Assembly (NCBI GenBank): GCA_002696995.1
Contig: NZUF01000022.1
Span: forward strand, 31,431 to 39,356
DNA: 7,926 bases
From: Flammeovirgaceae bacterium
GTDB lineage: Bacteria; Bacteroidota; Bacteroidia; Cytophagales; MED-G16
Reading direction: 5' to 3'
This document shows positions 1-7,366 of the stretch, in pieces. A model generated the notes under the pieces. It did no database searches, was not told the DNA's origin, and saw only the letters and a list, made by a program, of their open reading frames with translations. A program made the translations under genes and the position numbers. Each line of letters starts with the position of its first letter. Positions within the stretch are counted from its first letter, which is position 1.

Positions 1-1
1 T

Positions 2-217
2 AAAATTAGAATTATAGAAGATGATAATAGTAAAATCATTGATTTAAGGTCAAGAAAGATTCAATTTCCAAATCAACAATCTAATGATATTAATCGGATT
101 AGGGATGATTTTTTTCTTGGCAAGAATTTTGATTATAGTTACAGTGTGATTGACTTATTATTTCTTAGAGGTCCTGAATCAGGGTTTCTTATAAGAAATT
201 TTAATAAAAAAAATTAA
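2..217 (+). CDS. C-terminal end of an unrecognised protein (5' partial)
   Basis: An open frame enters from the left edge and runs for 71 codons to a TAA at 215-217. I do not recognise the protein. The visible tail is rich in Asp, Asn, Ile and Lys, has no transmembrane stretch, and ends in a mixed hydrophobic segment (YSVIDLLFLRGPESGFLIRN) before a basic tail, NFNKKN. The segment looks like the edge of a folded domain rather than a disordered tail. The other two forward frames contain stops, and base composition matches the neighbouring genes, so it is probably a real coding end. It points the same way as clpC, 46 bp upstream of its start, so the two might be co-transcribed. Function cannot be given from this fragment. 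Confidence 0.6.
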   Translation, partial: KIRIIEDDNSKIIDLRSRKIQFPNQQSNDINRIRDDFFLGKNFDYSYSVIDLLFLRGPESGFLIRNFNKKN

Positions 218-230
218 TAGTTTTTTTTAT
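204..230 (+). terminator. Possible weak A/T hairpin with T tract after the first gene
   Basis: ATAAAAAAAA at 204-213 can pair with TTTTTTTTAT at 221-230 around a 7-nt loop, giving a 10-bp stem made only of A-T pairs. The stop codon of the upstream gene lies in the loop. The eight-T run could act as the U tract of an intrinsic terminator, but with no G-C pair the stem is weak. In such AT-rich DNA, A and T runs are expected by chance. Offered only as a candidate. Confidence 0.2.
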
Positions 231-263
231 CAAAATGAGTTATCCTTACGTTATAAAGTTGAT

Positions 264-2792
264 ATGGAAGCAAAATTTTCAAATAGAGTAAAAGAAGTTA
301 TTTCTTTGAGTAGAGAAGAGGCCCTTAGGTTAGGTCATGATTATATTGGAACGGAGCACTTGCTTCTTGGTGTAATTAGAGAGGGAGAGGGTATAGCTAT
401 AGGCTTACTAAAAAAGTTAGGCATAAGCTTAGAAGATCTTCGTGCATCGGTTGAACATAACACAAAAAATACAAGTACATCTAACCTTAAGAATGTTACT
501 AACATCCCATTGACTAGGCAAACAGAAAAGGTTTTGAAAATAACATACTTAGAAGCAAAAATTTTTAAAAGTAAACTTATCGGCACTGAGCATCTACTGT
601 TAAGTATTTTAAGAGATGAAGATAACATTGCTACTCAGATACTGGATAAATTTGACGTAACCTATGATGTCGTTAAAGAACTTCTTGAGTATCAAACAAG
701 TAATCCTGAGGCTACTACATCCTCAGAGCCAATGGAAGATGATGAATTATCTAATATAAAGGGTTCCCCTCCATCTAATTCTCCAAAAACAAAAGAGAAG
801 TCAAAGACACCAATCTTAGATAATTTTGGAAAAGATTTAACAAAGTTAGCTGAGAAAAATAAACTTGATGCAGTTATAGGAAGAGAAAAAGAGATTGAGA
901 GAGTAGCTCAAATTCTAACTAGAAGAAAGAAAAATAATCCTATTCTTATTGGTGAGCCTGGTGTTGGTAAAACGGCAATAGCTGAGGCCTTAGCACTAAG
1001 GATTACTCAAAAAAAGGTCTCAAGAATCCTTCATAATAAAAGAGTTGTGACTTTAGACTTAGCGTCTTTAGTTGCAGGTACTAAGTACAGAGGCCAATTT
1101 GAGGAAAGAATGAAAGCTGTTATGACAGAGATTGAGAAATCAGATAATATTATTTTATTTATTGATGAACTGCATACTATTGTAGGTGCAGGAGGGGCAT
1201 CTGGTTCCTTGGATGCATCAAATATGTTTAAGCCAGCTCTTGCTAGAGGTGAGCTTCAATGTATAGGTGCAACAACATTAGATGAGTACAGACAGTACGT
1301 AGAAAAAGATGGTGCCTTAGCAAGAAGGTTTCAGGTAGTTGTAATAGATCCTACTACTCCAGATGAGACTCAAAATATTCTTGAAAACATTAAAGATAAA
1401 TATGAGAGTCATCACAATGTGATATACTCTCCTGAAGCGATTGAGGCATGTGTCAAATTATCAGATAGGTATATAAGTGACAGATTTTTACCTGATAAGG
1501 CGATTGATCTAATGGATGAGGCTGGTTCAAGAGTACATATGCATAATCTTGATGTCCCCGATGTTATTGTGGAGATAGAAGAAAAAATAGAAAAGATTAA
1601 AAGCCAAAAAAATCAAGTTGTTCAAAATCAAAAATACGAGGAAGCTGCTCAACTTAGAGATACAGAAAAAAAATTACTTACAGAGTTAGATATTCAGAAA
1701 AATAAGTGGGTTGAAGATTCTAAGAAGAAAAGACATAAAGTTGATGAAAAGAATATAGCCGAAGTAATTTCTATGGTTACAGGTATCCCGCTAGAAAGGG
1801 TAGAACAAAATGAAAGCAGTAGATTGTTAGGAATGCCAAAAAAATTATCTGAGAAAGTTGTAGGGCAAGATAATGCTATAGATAAGTTGGTAAGAGCGAT
1901 TAAAAGGACAAGGGTTGGATTGAAAGATCCAAAAAAACCAATTGGTACATTTATTTTCCTTGGACCAACTGGAGTGGGAAAAACTGAATTAGCAAAAGTT
2001 CTAGCTAATAACTTATTTGATAAAGATGATGCCCTTATCAGGGTTGATATGTCTGAGTATATGGAAAAATTTTCTATATCTAGACTTGTTGGTGCCCCTC
2101 CGGGTTATGTTGGTTATGAAGAAGGAGGTCAGTTGAGTGAGAAGGTAAGAAGGAAGCCATACAGTGTAATTTTACTTGATGAAATTGAGAAGGCTCACCC
2201 AGATGTATTTAATCTTTTGCTACAAATTCTAGATGAGGGATTTTTAACTGATGGATTAGGACATAAAGTAGATTTTAGAAATACCATATTAATTATGACA
2301 TCAAATGTTGGTGCTAGGGATGTTCAAGATTTTGGAGCTGGAATAGGCTTTGAAACACAATCAAGATCAGATAATATTAATGCAAATTTAAATTCTACTA
2401 TTGACAAGGCTCTTCAAAGAACTTTTAATCCTGAATTTATTAACAGGCTTGATGATATTATTATTTTTAATTCTTTAACTAAAGAACATCTATATAAAAT
2501 AATTGATATAAATCTTAAAAAGCTTTACAGCAAAGCAGATGAGATTGGATACTCTATTGACTTGACAGACAAGGCTAAAGACTTTATTATTGAAAAAGGA
2601 TATAATCCTAAATATGGAGCCAGACCATTGGAGAGAGCTATTCAGAAACATATCGAAGATGTTCTTGCAGAAGAAATCCTTTCTGGAAATGTTAAAAAAG
2701 GAGATTTGGTTTTAGCTGATTTTGACAAAAAAAACAATGTGATCAAAATGACAAAGCTTGATCCTAAAAAGAATAAACAAAAATCTAAGTAA
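264..2792 (+). CDS. clpC: ATP-dependent Clp protease ATP-binding subunit ClpC
   Basis: Cytoplasmic AAA+ unfoldase that feeds proteins to the ClpP peptidase. The 842-residue length is normal for ClpC. Order of parts: two Clp N-terminal repeats (about 1-145, each with an IGTEHLLL motif), an acidic/Ser-rich linker (about 145-185), NBD1 with Walker A GEPGVGKT (230-237), pore loop GTKYRGQF (272-279) and Walker B ILFIDE (297-302). A UVR-type middle domain follows (about 430-480, with YEEAAQLRDTEKK), then NBD2 with Walker A GPTGVGKT (567-574), pore loop around GYVG (614-617), Walker B VILLDE (635-640), sensor-2 GAR (785-787) and a basic tail. The IGF tripeptide at 694-696 sits where ClpP-docking loops lie, so it should be a ClpP partner rather than ClpB. 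The start MEAKFSNRV matches the family N-terminus. No Shine-Dalgarno, CtsR-like heptad repeat or CIRCE element is seen upstream. The last 8 bp overlap the convergent fabG. Confidence 0.97.
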   Translation: MEAKFSNRVKEVISLSREEALRLGHDYIGTEHLLLGVIREGEGIAIGLLKKLGISLEDLRASVEHNTKNTSTSNLKNVTNIPLTRQTEKVLKITYLEAKIFKSKLIGTEHLLLSILRDEDNIATQILDKFDVTYDVVKELLEYQTSNPEATTSSEPMEDDELSNIKGSPPSNSPKTKEKSKTPILDNFGKDLTKLAEKNKLDAVIGREKEIERVAQILTRRKKNNPILIGEPGVGKTAIAEALALRITQKKVSRILHNKRVVTLDLASLVAGTKYRGQFEERMKAVMTEIEKSDNIILFIDELHTIVGAGGASGSLDASNMFKPALARGELQCIGATTLDEYRQYVEKDGALARRFQVVVIDPTTPDETQNILENIKDKYESHHNVIYSPEAIEACVKLSDRYISDRFLPDKAIDLMDEAGSRVHMHNLDVPDVIVEIEEKIEKIKSQKNQVVQNQKYEEAAQLRDTEKKLLTELDIQKNKWVEDSKKKRHKVDEKNIAEVISMVTGIPLERVEQNESSRLLGMPKKLSEKVVGQDNAIDKLVRAIKRTRVGLKDPKKPIGTFIFLGPTGVGKTELAKVLANNLFDKDDALIRVDMSEYMEKFSISRLVGAPPGYVGYEEGGQLSEKVRRKPYSVILLDEIEKAHPDVFNLLLQILDEGFLTDGLGHKVDFRNTILIMTSNVGARDVQDFGAGIGFETQSRSDNINANLNSTIDKALQRTFNPEFINRLDDIIIFNSLTKEHLYKIIDINLKKLYSKADEIGYSIDLTDKAKDFIIEKGYNPKYGARPLERAIQKHIEDVLAEEILSGNVKKGDLVLADFDKKNNVIKMTKLDPKKNKQKSK

Positions 2793-3531
2793 CTAGTCCT
2801 CCGTCTACTTTTATTATTTGTCCAGTAATGTAACTCCCTTTCTCAGATGCCAAATAAACGCATAGATTAGCTATATCTTCAACATGTCCTGCTCTTTTAA
2901 GAGGAATAGATTCAATCCAGCTTTCTAAAAGTTTCCCATCACCTTTATTAGTCATATCTGTTTCAATAAATCCTGGAGCTATTGCATTACATCTAATATT
3001 TCTAGAGCCTAACTCAAGAGCAACAGATTTAGTGAAACCATTTATTCCAGCTTTTGATGCAGAATAATTTGACTGACCAGCATTTCCTTTTACTCCCACT
3101 ATAGAGCTTATGTTAATAATAACACCTTCTTTTTTCTTCATAAATTCTCTTATTGCACACTTTGTTAAATTAAAGCATGAATTAAGATTTATGTCAATTA
3201 CTTTTTTCCATGAATCTTCATCCATTCTTAATAGCAAGTTATCTTTAGTGATGCCTGCATTGTTTATTAGTATGTCATAACTATCAAAATCATCTAAAAT
3301 ATTTTCAATAAGCTTACTGCTTTGATCAAAATCTGATGCATCAGATTGGTATTTTTTAATTTTAACATTATACTTATCAGATAATTTTTCTATCTCTTTA
3401 GCTGATTCTTCACTGCTTAAATAGGTGAATGCCACATCACATCCTGATTCAGCTAACTTTTCTACAATACCTTTTCCGATACCCTTAGAACCTCCAGTTA
3501 CTATTGCAGTTTTATTTTTAAGGTCTTTCAT
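2785..3531 (-). CDS. fabG: 3-oxoacyl-[acyl-carrier-protein] reductase FabG
   Basis: Cytoplasmic short-chain dehydrogenase that reduces 3-ketoacyl-ACP with NADPH in fatty-acid elongation. The 248-residue length is typical. Seen in the sequence: nucleotide-binding TGGSKGIG (12-19), NNAG (90-93), and the catalytic tetrad Asn115 (DINLN), Ser143 (ISSIVG), Tyr156 and Lys160 (NYSASK). The family PGFIETDMT segment begins at 186, and the C-terminal GQIIKVDGG is present. The motif ITKDNLL after NNAG is characteristic of true FabG rather than other SDR enzymes. It stands alone, without acpP or fabF next to it. It is divergent from lpd and convergent with clpC, overlapping the clpC end by 8 bp. The start TATCAAAATGAAAG lacks a Shine-Dalgarno. 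A catabolic SDR role is possible but less likely. Confidence 0.93.
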   Translation of the reverse strand: MKDLKNKTAIVTGGSKGIGKGIVEKLAESGCDVAFTYLSSEESAKEIEKLSDKYNVKIKKYQSDASDFDQSSKLIENILDDFDSYDILINNAGITKDNLLLRMDEDSWKKVIDINLNSCFNLTKCAIREFMKKKEGVIINISSIVGVKGNAGQSNYSASKAGINGFTKSVALELGSRNIRCNAIAPGFIETDMTNKGDGKLLESWIESIPLKRAGHVEDIANLCVYLASEKGSYITGQIIKVDGGLVT

Positions 3532-3545
3532 TTTGATATATTAAA

Positions 3546-3573
3546 ATTATACAATCTTTGTCATAATATTCAA
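3546..3573 (-). promoter_or_regulatory. Candidate fabG promoter
   Basis: On the minus strand, TTGAAT (3573-3568) and a perfect TATAAT (3551-3546) are separated by 16 bp. The same region also contains TAATTTTA (3549-3542), one base from the Bacteroidota TAnnTTTG element. The predicted transcription start would be around 3538-3541, giving a leader of only about 8-10 nt before the fabG ATG at 3531. Not experimentally supported; AT-rich DNA yields many -10-like matches, but the paired elements and position fit well. Confidence 0.5.
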
Positions 3574-3590
3574 GATATAATTATCAATAG

Positions 3591-3621
3591 TTTTATTATA
3601 ATAATTTAGAATATAAATTTG
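3591..3621 (+). promoter_or_regulatory. Candidate lpd promoter of Bacteroidota type
   Basis: TAAATTTG at 3614-3621 matches the Bacteroidota -7 consensus TAnnTTTG exactly. A TTTT at 3591-3594, 19 bp upstream, fits a degenerate -33 element (consensus TTTG or TTG). A transcription start near 3625-3628 would leave about 10-13 nt before the lpd ATG at 3638. Other TATAAT matches (3576-3581, 3597-3602) lie in the same gap and cannot be ruled out. Confidence 0.45.
3593..3604. repeat. 12-bp perfect palindrome TTATTATAATAA in the fabG-lpd gap
   Basis: The palindrome lies between the proposed -33 and -7 elements of lpd, where a repressor site could sit. It is made only of A and T, so chance occurrence in this composition is quite possible. 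No second copy was noticed in the window. Confidence 0.25.
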
Positions 3622-3637
3622 TTAAAAAAATAATAAT

Positions 3638-5026
3638 ATGTCATACAATTTAATAGTAGTAGGGTCTGGTCCTGGGGGATATGTAGCAGCAATAAGAGCA
3701 TCTCAGCTTGGAATGAAAGTTGCAGTTGTAGAAAAGGAATCTTTAGGCGGCATTTGTCTGAACTGGGGTTGTATACCAACTAAGGCATTGCTAAAAAGCG
3801 CTCAAGTATTTGACTATGTTAGCCATTCTGCAGATTATGGAATAAATATTAAGGATTCTAGCGTAGATTTTGATTCGATTATTAATAGAAGTAGAGGGGT
3901 TGCTGATGGGATGAGTAAAGGAGTTAATTTTCTTATGAAGAAAAATAAAATTGATATTTTAACAGGTTTTGGTAAGATAATAGAAAAAAATGTTGTAGAA
4001 GTTACTGATGAGAACGGAGCTAAGAATAATCATAAAAGTGATAATATTATAATTGCTACAGGAGGAAGGTCAAGAGAACTTCCAAACATTAAGATTGATG
4101 GTGACAAAGTAATAGAGTATAGAAAGGCGATGACTCTCAAAAAACAACCAAAATCGATAGTTGTGATTGGTTCTGGTGCAATAGGATCTGAATTTGCATA
4201 TTTTTATAATAGTATAGGGACTAAAGTTACACTAATTGAATATCTACCAAACATTTTACCTTTAGAAGATATAGATGTCTCAAAACAACTAGAAAAGTCT
4301 TTTAAAAAGACAGGAATTGATATAATGACAAATACTGAAGTAAAAGATGTTAACACAAATTCTAAAGGATGTAAAGTTACTTTCCTTAGAAATGGTAAGG
4401 AAGAAACAATGGATTCTGAAGTTGTACTTTCAGCTGTAGGTGTAGAAACTAACATAGAAAACATAGGACTTGAAGAGTTAGGAATAATTACTGAAAAGGG
4501 AAAAATTAATGTTGATGATTATTATAAAACTAATATCGACGGTATCTATGCTATTGGTGATATAGTTAAAGGTCCCGCGTTAGCTCATGTAGCATCTGCC
4601 GAAGGTATCATTTGTGTTGAAAAAATCGCAGGAAAGAATCCGGGTGTCTTAAATTATGATAACATACCATCTTGTACATATTGTAGTCCTGAAGTAGCTT
4701 CTGTTGGTTTTACTGAGAAGCAAGCTAAAGATTTAGGTTACGAAATTAATGTTGGTAAATTTCCATTTTCTGCATCAGGAAAAGCTAATGCTTCTGGTCA
4801 TTCTGATGGATTTGTTAAGGTCATTTTTGATAAAAAATATGGAGAATGGTTAGGATGTCATATGGTTGGATACAATGTTACTGAAATGATTGCAGAAGTT
4901 GTAGCAGCCAGAAAATTAGAGACTACTGCTCATGAAATTATTAAATCAGTTCATCCTCATCCTACAATGTCTGAAGCAATCATGGAAGCTACAGCAGCAG
5001 CATATGACGAGGTAATACACTTATAA
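3638..5026 (+). CDS. lpd: Dihydrolipoyl dehydrogenase (E3 subunit)
   Basis: FAD flavoprotein that reoxidises dihydrolipoamide with NAD+ as the shared E3 of pyruvate, 2-oxoglutarate or branched-chain dehydrogenase complexes, or of the glycine cleavage system. At 462 residues it has the usual length. Visible: FAD-binding GSGPGG (9-14), redox-active disulfide Cys40 and Cys45 in GGICLNWGC followed by IPTKA, NAD-binding GSGAIG (178-183), second FAD motif YAIGDI (304-309), and the C-terminal dimerisation domain with catalytic His441 and Glu446 (HPHPTMSE). WGCIPTK and the HPT...E pair separate it from glutathione or mercuric reductases. There is no N-terminal lipoyl domain. It is monocistronic here, with no E1 or E2 gene beside it. 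A candidate Bacteroidota promoter precedes it. Its final Leu-stop codons overlap the end of the convergent sucD. Confidence 0.96.
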   Translation: MSYNLIVVGSGPGGYVAAIRASQLGMKVAVVEKESLGGICLNWGCIPTKALLKSAQVFDYVSHSADYGINIKDSSVDFDSIINRSRGVADGMSKGVNFLMKKNKIDILTGFGKIIEKNVVEVTDENGAKNNHKSDNIIIATGGRSRELPNIKIDGDKVIEYRKAMTLKKQPKSIVVIGSGAIGSEFAYFYNSIGTKVTLIEYLPNILPLEDIDVSKQLEKSFKKTGIDIMTNTEVKDVNTNSKGCKVTFLRNGKEETMDSEVVLSAVGVETNIENIGLEELGIITEKGKINVDDYYKTNIDGIYAIGDIVKGPALAHVASAEGIICVEKIAGKNPGVLNYDNIPSCTYCSPEVASVGFTEKQAKDLGYEINVGKFPFSASGKANASGHSDGFVKVIFDKKYGEWLGCHMVGYNVTEMIAEVVAARKLETTAHEIIKSVHPHPTMSEAIMEATAAAYDEVIHL

Positions 5027-5890
5027 TAAATCTTTTAATTTAGAACCGATATTTGCTGGGGACTCGGCAACAGTCAGTCCACATTCTCTCATTATTTTCA
5101 TCTTGGCTTCAGCTGTATCATCTTTACCTCCAATTATAGCTCCTGCATGACCCATTCTCTTCCCTTTTGGTGCGGTTTGCCCAGCAATGAATCCAACTAC
5201 AGGTTTCTTATTACCATTTTCTTTAATCCATTTTGATGCCTCTGCTTCATAATTTCCTCCAATTTCTCCTATCATAACTATACCATCTGTCTCATCATCT
5301 TCCATAAATAATTTTATAGCATCTAATGTGGAGGTTCCTACTATAGGGTCTCCACCAATTCCTATTGCTGTTGAAATACCATACCCTGCCTTAACTACTT
5401 GATCAGCAGCTTCATAAGTAAGAGTTCCTGATTTTGATATTATACCAATATTTCCTTTCTTGAATACAAAACCTGGCATAATCCCTACTTTCGCCTCACC
5501 TGGAGTTATTATTCCAGGGCAATTTGGTCCAATTAGGGTGCTTTTTTTATCTTTAATATATGATTTTACTGTAATCATATCTTTTACTGGGATTCCTTCT
5601 GTAATTGCTACAATTACTTCTATATCAGAATCTATAGATTCCAAAATAGCATCTCCTGCGAATGCAGGTGGAACAAAAATTATTGAAACATTAGCTCCAG
5701 TCTCTTTTTTTGCTTCGTGTACAGTATTAAAAACAGGTCTTTCAAGATGTGAAGTGCCTCCTTTTCCCGGAGTAACTCCTCCTACTACATTGGTTCCGTA
5801 TTCTAACATTTGAGAGGCATGAAAAGTTCCTTCGGAACCTGTAAATCCTTGAACTATAACTTTCGAATTATTATTTACTAAAACGCTCAT
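5021..5890 (-). CDS. sucD: Succinyl-CoA synthetase (ADP/GDP-forming) alpha subunit
   Basis: Alpha subunit of the TCA-cycle enzyme that converts succinyl-CoA to succinate with nucleoside triphosphate formation; it binds CoA and carries the phosphorylated histidine. The 289-residue length is standard. Visible: N-terminal CoA-binding Rossmann fold with [11 protein letters not shown] (14-24), GGVTPGKGG (37-45), GPNCPG (121-126), SKSGTLTYE (152-160), GIGGDP (177-182), and active-site His248 in GHAGAI. It is the last gene of the minus-strand operon, starting 4 nt after the kdsC-like stop codon without a Shine-Dalgarno (AAAATTAATTAAATG), so it is probably translationally coupled. The partner sucC is not adjacent on either side, which departs from the common sucCD pairing. 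The 3' end overlaps lpd by 6 bp. Confidence 0.96.
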   Translation of the reverse strand: MSVLVNNNSKVIVQGFTGSEGTFHASQMLEYGTNVVGGVTPGKGGTSHLERPVFNTVHEAKKETGANVSIIFVPPAFAGDAILESIDSDIEVIVAITEGIPVKDMITVKSYIKDKKSTLIGPNCPGIITPGEAKVGIMPGFVFKKGNIGIISKSGTLTYEAADQVVKAGYGISTAIGIGGDPIVGTSTLDAIKLFMEDDETDGIVMIGEIGGNYEAEASKWIKENGNKKPVVGFIAGQTAPKGKRMGHAGAIIGGKDDTAEAKMKIMRECGLTVAESPANIGSKLKDLL

Positions 5891-5894
5891 TTAA

Positions 5895-6368
5895 TTAATT
5901 TTGGCTCAAATATAGGTCACTAAATTCCCTTACACAACCATATCCACCCTTTGTATCAAGAATATGAGAGACTTTATTTTTTACCGGGAGTGATGAGTCA
6001 CTTGGACAAGCGCTAAATCCCACAATATTGATAATACTCATATCGTTTATATCATCTCCAATGAAAGCAACTTCTTCTAAGGTTATATTCTCATCTTTTA
6101 TCCAAGAAATTAATATTTCGTCTTTAGAAGCATTACCTACATAACAATGTTTTATTCCTAAATATTCGGCTCTTGACTTTATCCCATCTCCTCTCTCTGA
6201 GTGACTTATTATTCCTACCTTAATCCCTTTTTTAATTAACTCTAAAATGCCTACTCCGTCTTTTGCGTTAAACCTTTTAGATTCAATACCATTTTCATCA
6301 ACGTAGATTCCATTATCAGTCATTGTCCCATCAACATCAAGAATTAACATTTTTATTTCGGGTATCAT
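5895..6368 (-). CDS. KdsC-family HAD phosphatase (KDO-8-phosphate phosphatase-like)
   Basis: A 157-residue HAD-superfamily, C0-subclass (no cap) phosphatase of the KdsC/KDN-9-P phosphatase family, which dephosphorylates 2-keto-3-deoxy sugar acid phosphates for lipopolysaccharide or nonulosonate synthesis. Seen: motif I DVDGT with nucleophile Asp11 and Asp13, the family block RFNAKDGVGI (32-41), motif II Ser55 (IISHS), Lys82 (ASKDE), motif IV GDDIND (104-109), and the C-terminal GGYGCVREF signature (141-149). The residues after motif II read SHSERGDG rather than the usual GR- or GE-containing loop, so substrate choice (KDO-8-P, KDN-9-P, Neu5Ac-9-P or another) is left open. Its ATG overlaps the aldolase stop as TAATG, indicating translational coupling. 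No kdsA, kdsB or kdsD of standard type is adjacent, so I give no symbol. Confidence 0.85.
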   Translation of the reverse strand: MIPEIKMLILDVDGTMTDNGIYVDENGIESKRFNAKDGVGILELIKKGIKVGIISHSERGDGIKSRAEYLGIKHCYVGNASKDEILISWIKDENITLEEVAFIGDDINDMSIINIVGFSACPSDSSLPVKNKVSHILDTKGGYGCVREFSDLYLSQN

Positions 6369-7366
6369 TATATTAAATTTTTGTTTACAGACTTACATAT
6401 CGGAATTAAACTGGAATGCATTTTTTCAAATTCATCAAAATTTAATTGTTGAGAGGCGTCTGACATAGCTAATTTTGGGTTGGGGTGGCTCTCTATTAAT
6501 AATCCATCAATTCCCATTGCTACACATGCTCTAGTGAGATCAGGTACCCCATAACTATATCCCATTGCGTGACTTGTATCTAGTATTATTGGTAAGTTAG
6601 TATATTCCTTAAGATAAGAAACTCCACATAAGTCAAGCGTAAACCTTGTTTTTGTTTCAAATGTTCTTATGCCTCTCTCACATAGAATTACATTTTCATT
6701 TCCTTCAGACATAATAAATTCAGCAGCTTGTACAAATTCTTGAAGATTTGATCCAAACCCTCTTTTTAGAAGTACTGGTTTGTTTTGTTTTCCTGTTTCT
6801 CTTAAGATTCCATGGTCATACATTGCTTTTGCTCCAATTTGAATTATATCAGTATATTTTATAACATCGTCTACATGAGATGCATCCTTAACTTCAGAGA
6901 TTATATTAAAACCATATTCATCTCTAATATCCGATAACATTTTTAGACCTTCTAGACCAAGACCTTGGAAAGAATAAGGAGATGTTCTAGGTTTAAAACA
7001 CCCTGCTCTCAATGTAGTAAGTCCTAATTTCTTTAACAGATTAGCGCAATTAGTAATTTGTTCTCTACTCTCGATAGAGCATGGGCCAGTTATCATCAGT
7101 GTATTATCTGATTGACCTCCAATCTCTACATTATTTATTTTCACACTTCTAGTATTCCTCTTGTAATCTCTGCTCGCCAGTTGAATATCAGATTCTAGAT
7201 TAAAAGTCTCATCTATATAATCTTTAAAAGATTCTGGGTAATCATTTTTTTTTGATGAGGTAACTATTATTTTATTTTTTTGATTATAAATTAATTTCCC
7301 TTGTACCTGTTCCGCTAACTTATGGGCATCATCTTTATTTGTTTTTTCTTTAAGGTGAATTATCAT
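6368..7366 (-). CDS. DAHP-synthase-like aldolase (type I-beta, DAHPS/KDO-8-P synthase superfamily)
   Basis: A 332-residue PEP-condensing aldolase. The best recognised relatives are type I-beta 3-deoxy-7-phosphoheptulonate synthases such as the Thermotoga enzyme, which join PEP and erythrose 4-phosphate in the first shikimate step. Residues about 1-70 look like the N-terminal ferredoxin-like regulatory domain of that subtype; the TIM barrel follows. Seen: GPCSIE (94-99, metal-ligand Cys96), KPRTSPYSFQG (125-135), LLKRG (199-203), ILCERG (227-232), DTSH (263-266, His266), Glu292 in LIESHP, and Asp303 in MSD. All four expected metal ligands are thus present, and LKRG favours DAHP over KDO-8-P synthase. 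Two blocks differ: GAKAMYD (178-184) replaces the usual GAR-N-type segment, and GYS (269-271) replaces the GRR after the metal-ligand His. It overlaps the upstream fusion gene by ATGA and the phosphatase gene by TAATG. Confidence 0.85.
   Translation of the reverse strand: MIIHLKEKTNKDDAHKLAEQVQGKLIYNQKNKIIVTSSKKNDYPESFKDYIDETFNLESDIQLASRDYKRNTRSVKINNVEIGGQSDNTLMITGPCSIESREQITNCANLLKKLGLTTLRAGCFKPRTSPYSFQGLGLEGLKMLSDIRDEYGFNIISEVKDASHVDDVIKYTDIIQIGAKAMYDHGILRETGKQNKPVLLKRGFGSNLQEFVQAAEFIMSEGNENVILCERGIRTFETKTRFTLDLCGVSYLKEYTNLPIILDTSHAMGYSYGVPDLTRACVAMGIDGLLIESHPNPKLAMSDASQQLNFDEFEKMHSSLIPICKSVNKNLI

Noticed and set aside
218..263. CtsR or CIRCE heat-shock operator before clpC
   Set aside because: No GGTCAAA-type heptads and no CIRCE inverted repeat are present in this short AT-rich spacer.
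235..291. An 18-codon frame (ATG at 235) overlapping the clpC start, as a possible leader peptide
   Set aside because: No regulatory residue run, no attenuator-like hairpins, and short frames are expected by chance; the shared TATCAAAATGA with the fabG start is probably coincidence.
341..628. Minus-strand open frame of 95 codons within clpC
   Set aside because: It lies entirely opposite well-conserved Clp N-terminal repeats and its translation has no recognisable domain.
2787..2820. AAGTA...TACTT inverted repeat followed by T-rich sequence as a clpC terminator
   Set aside because: Only 5 bp of stem with a 14-nt loop, and it lies within fabG coding sequence; not convincing.
4204..4464. Minus-strand open frame of 86 codons within lpd
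   Set aside because: Opposite the conserved NAD-binding region of lpd; translation is low-complexity and Ser/Val-rich, typical of an antisense shadow.
5460..5813. Plus-strand open frame of 117 codons within sucD
   Set aside because: Opposite highly conserved sucD motifs; no domain and no start context of its own.
6368..7366. Calling the aldolase KdsA (KDO-8-P synthase) because it precedes a kdsC-like gene
   Set aside because: It has LLKRG and KPRTSP motifs and an N-terminal ferredoxin-like domain, as in type I-beta DAHP synthases, rather than the KdsA KKPQF-type motif.
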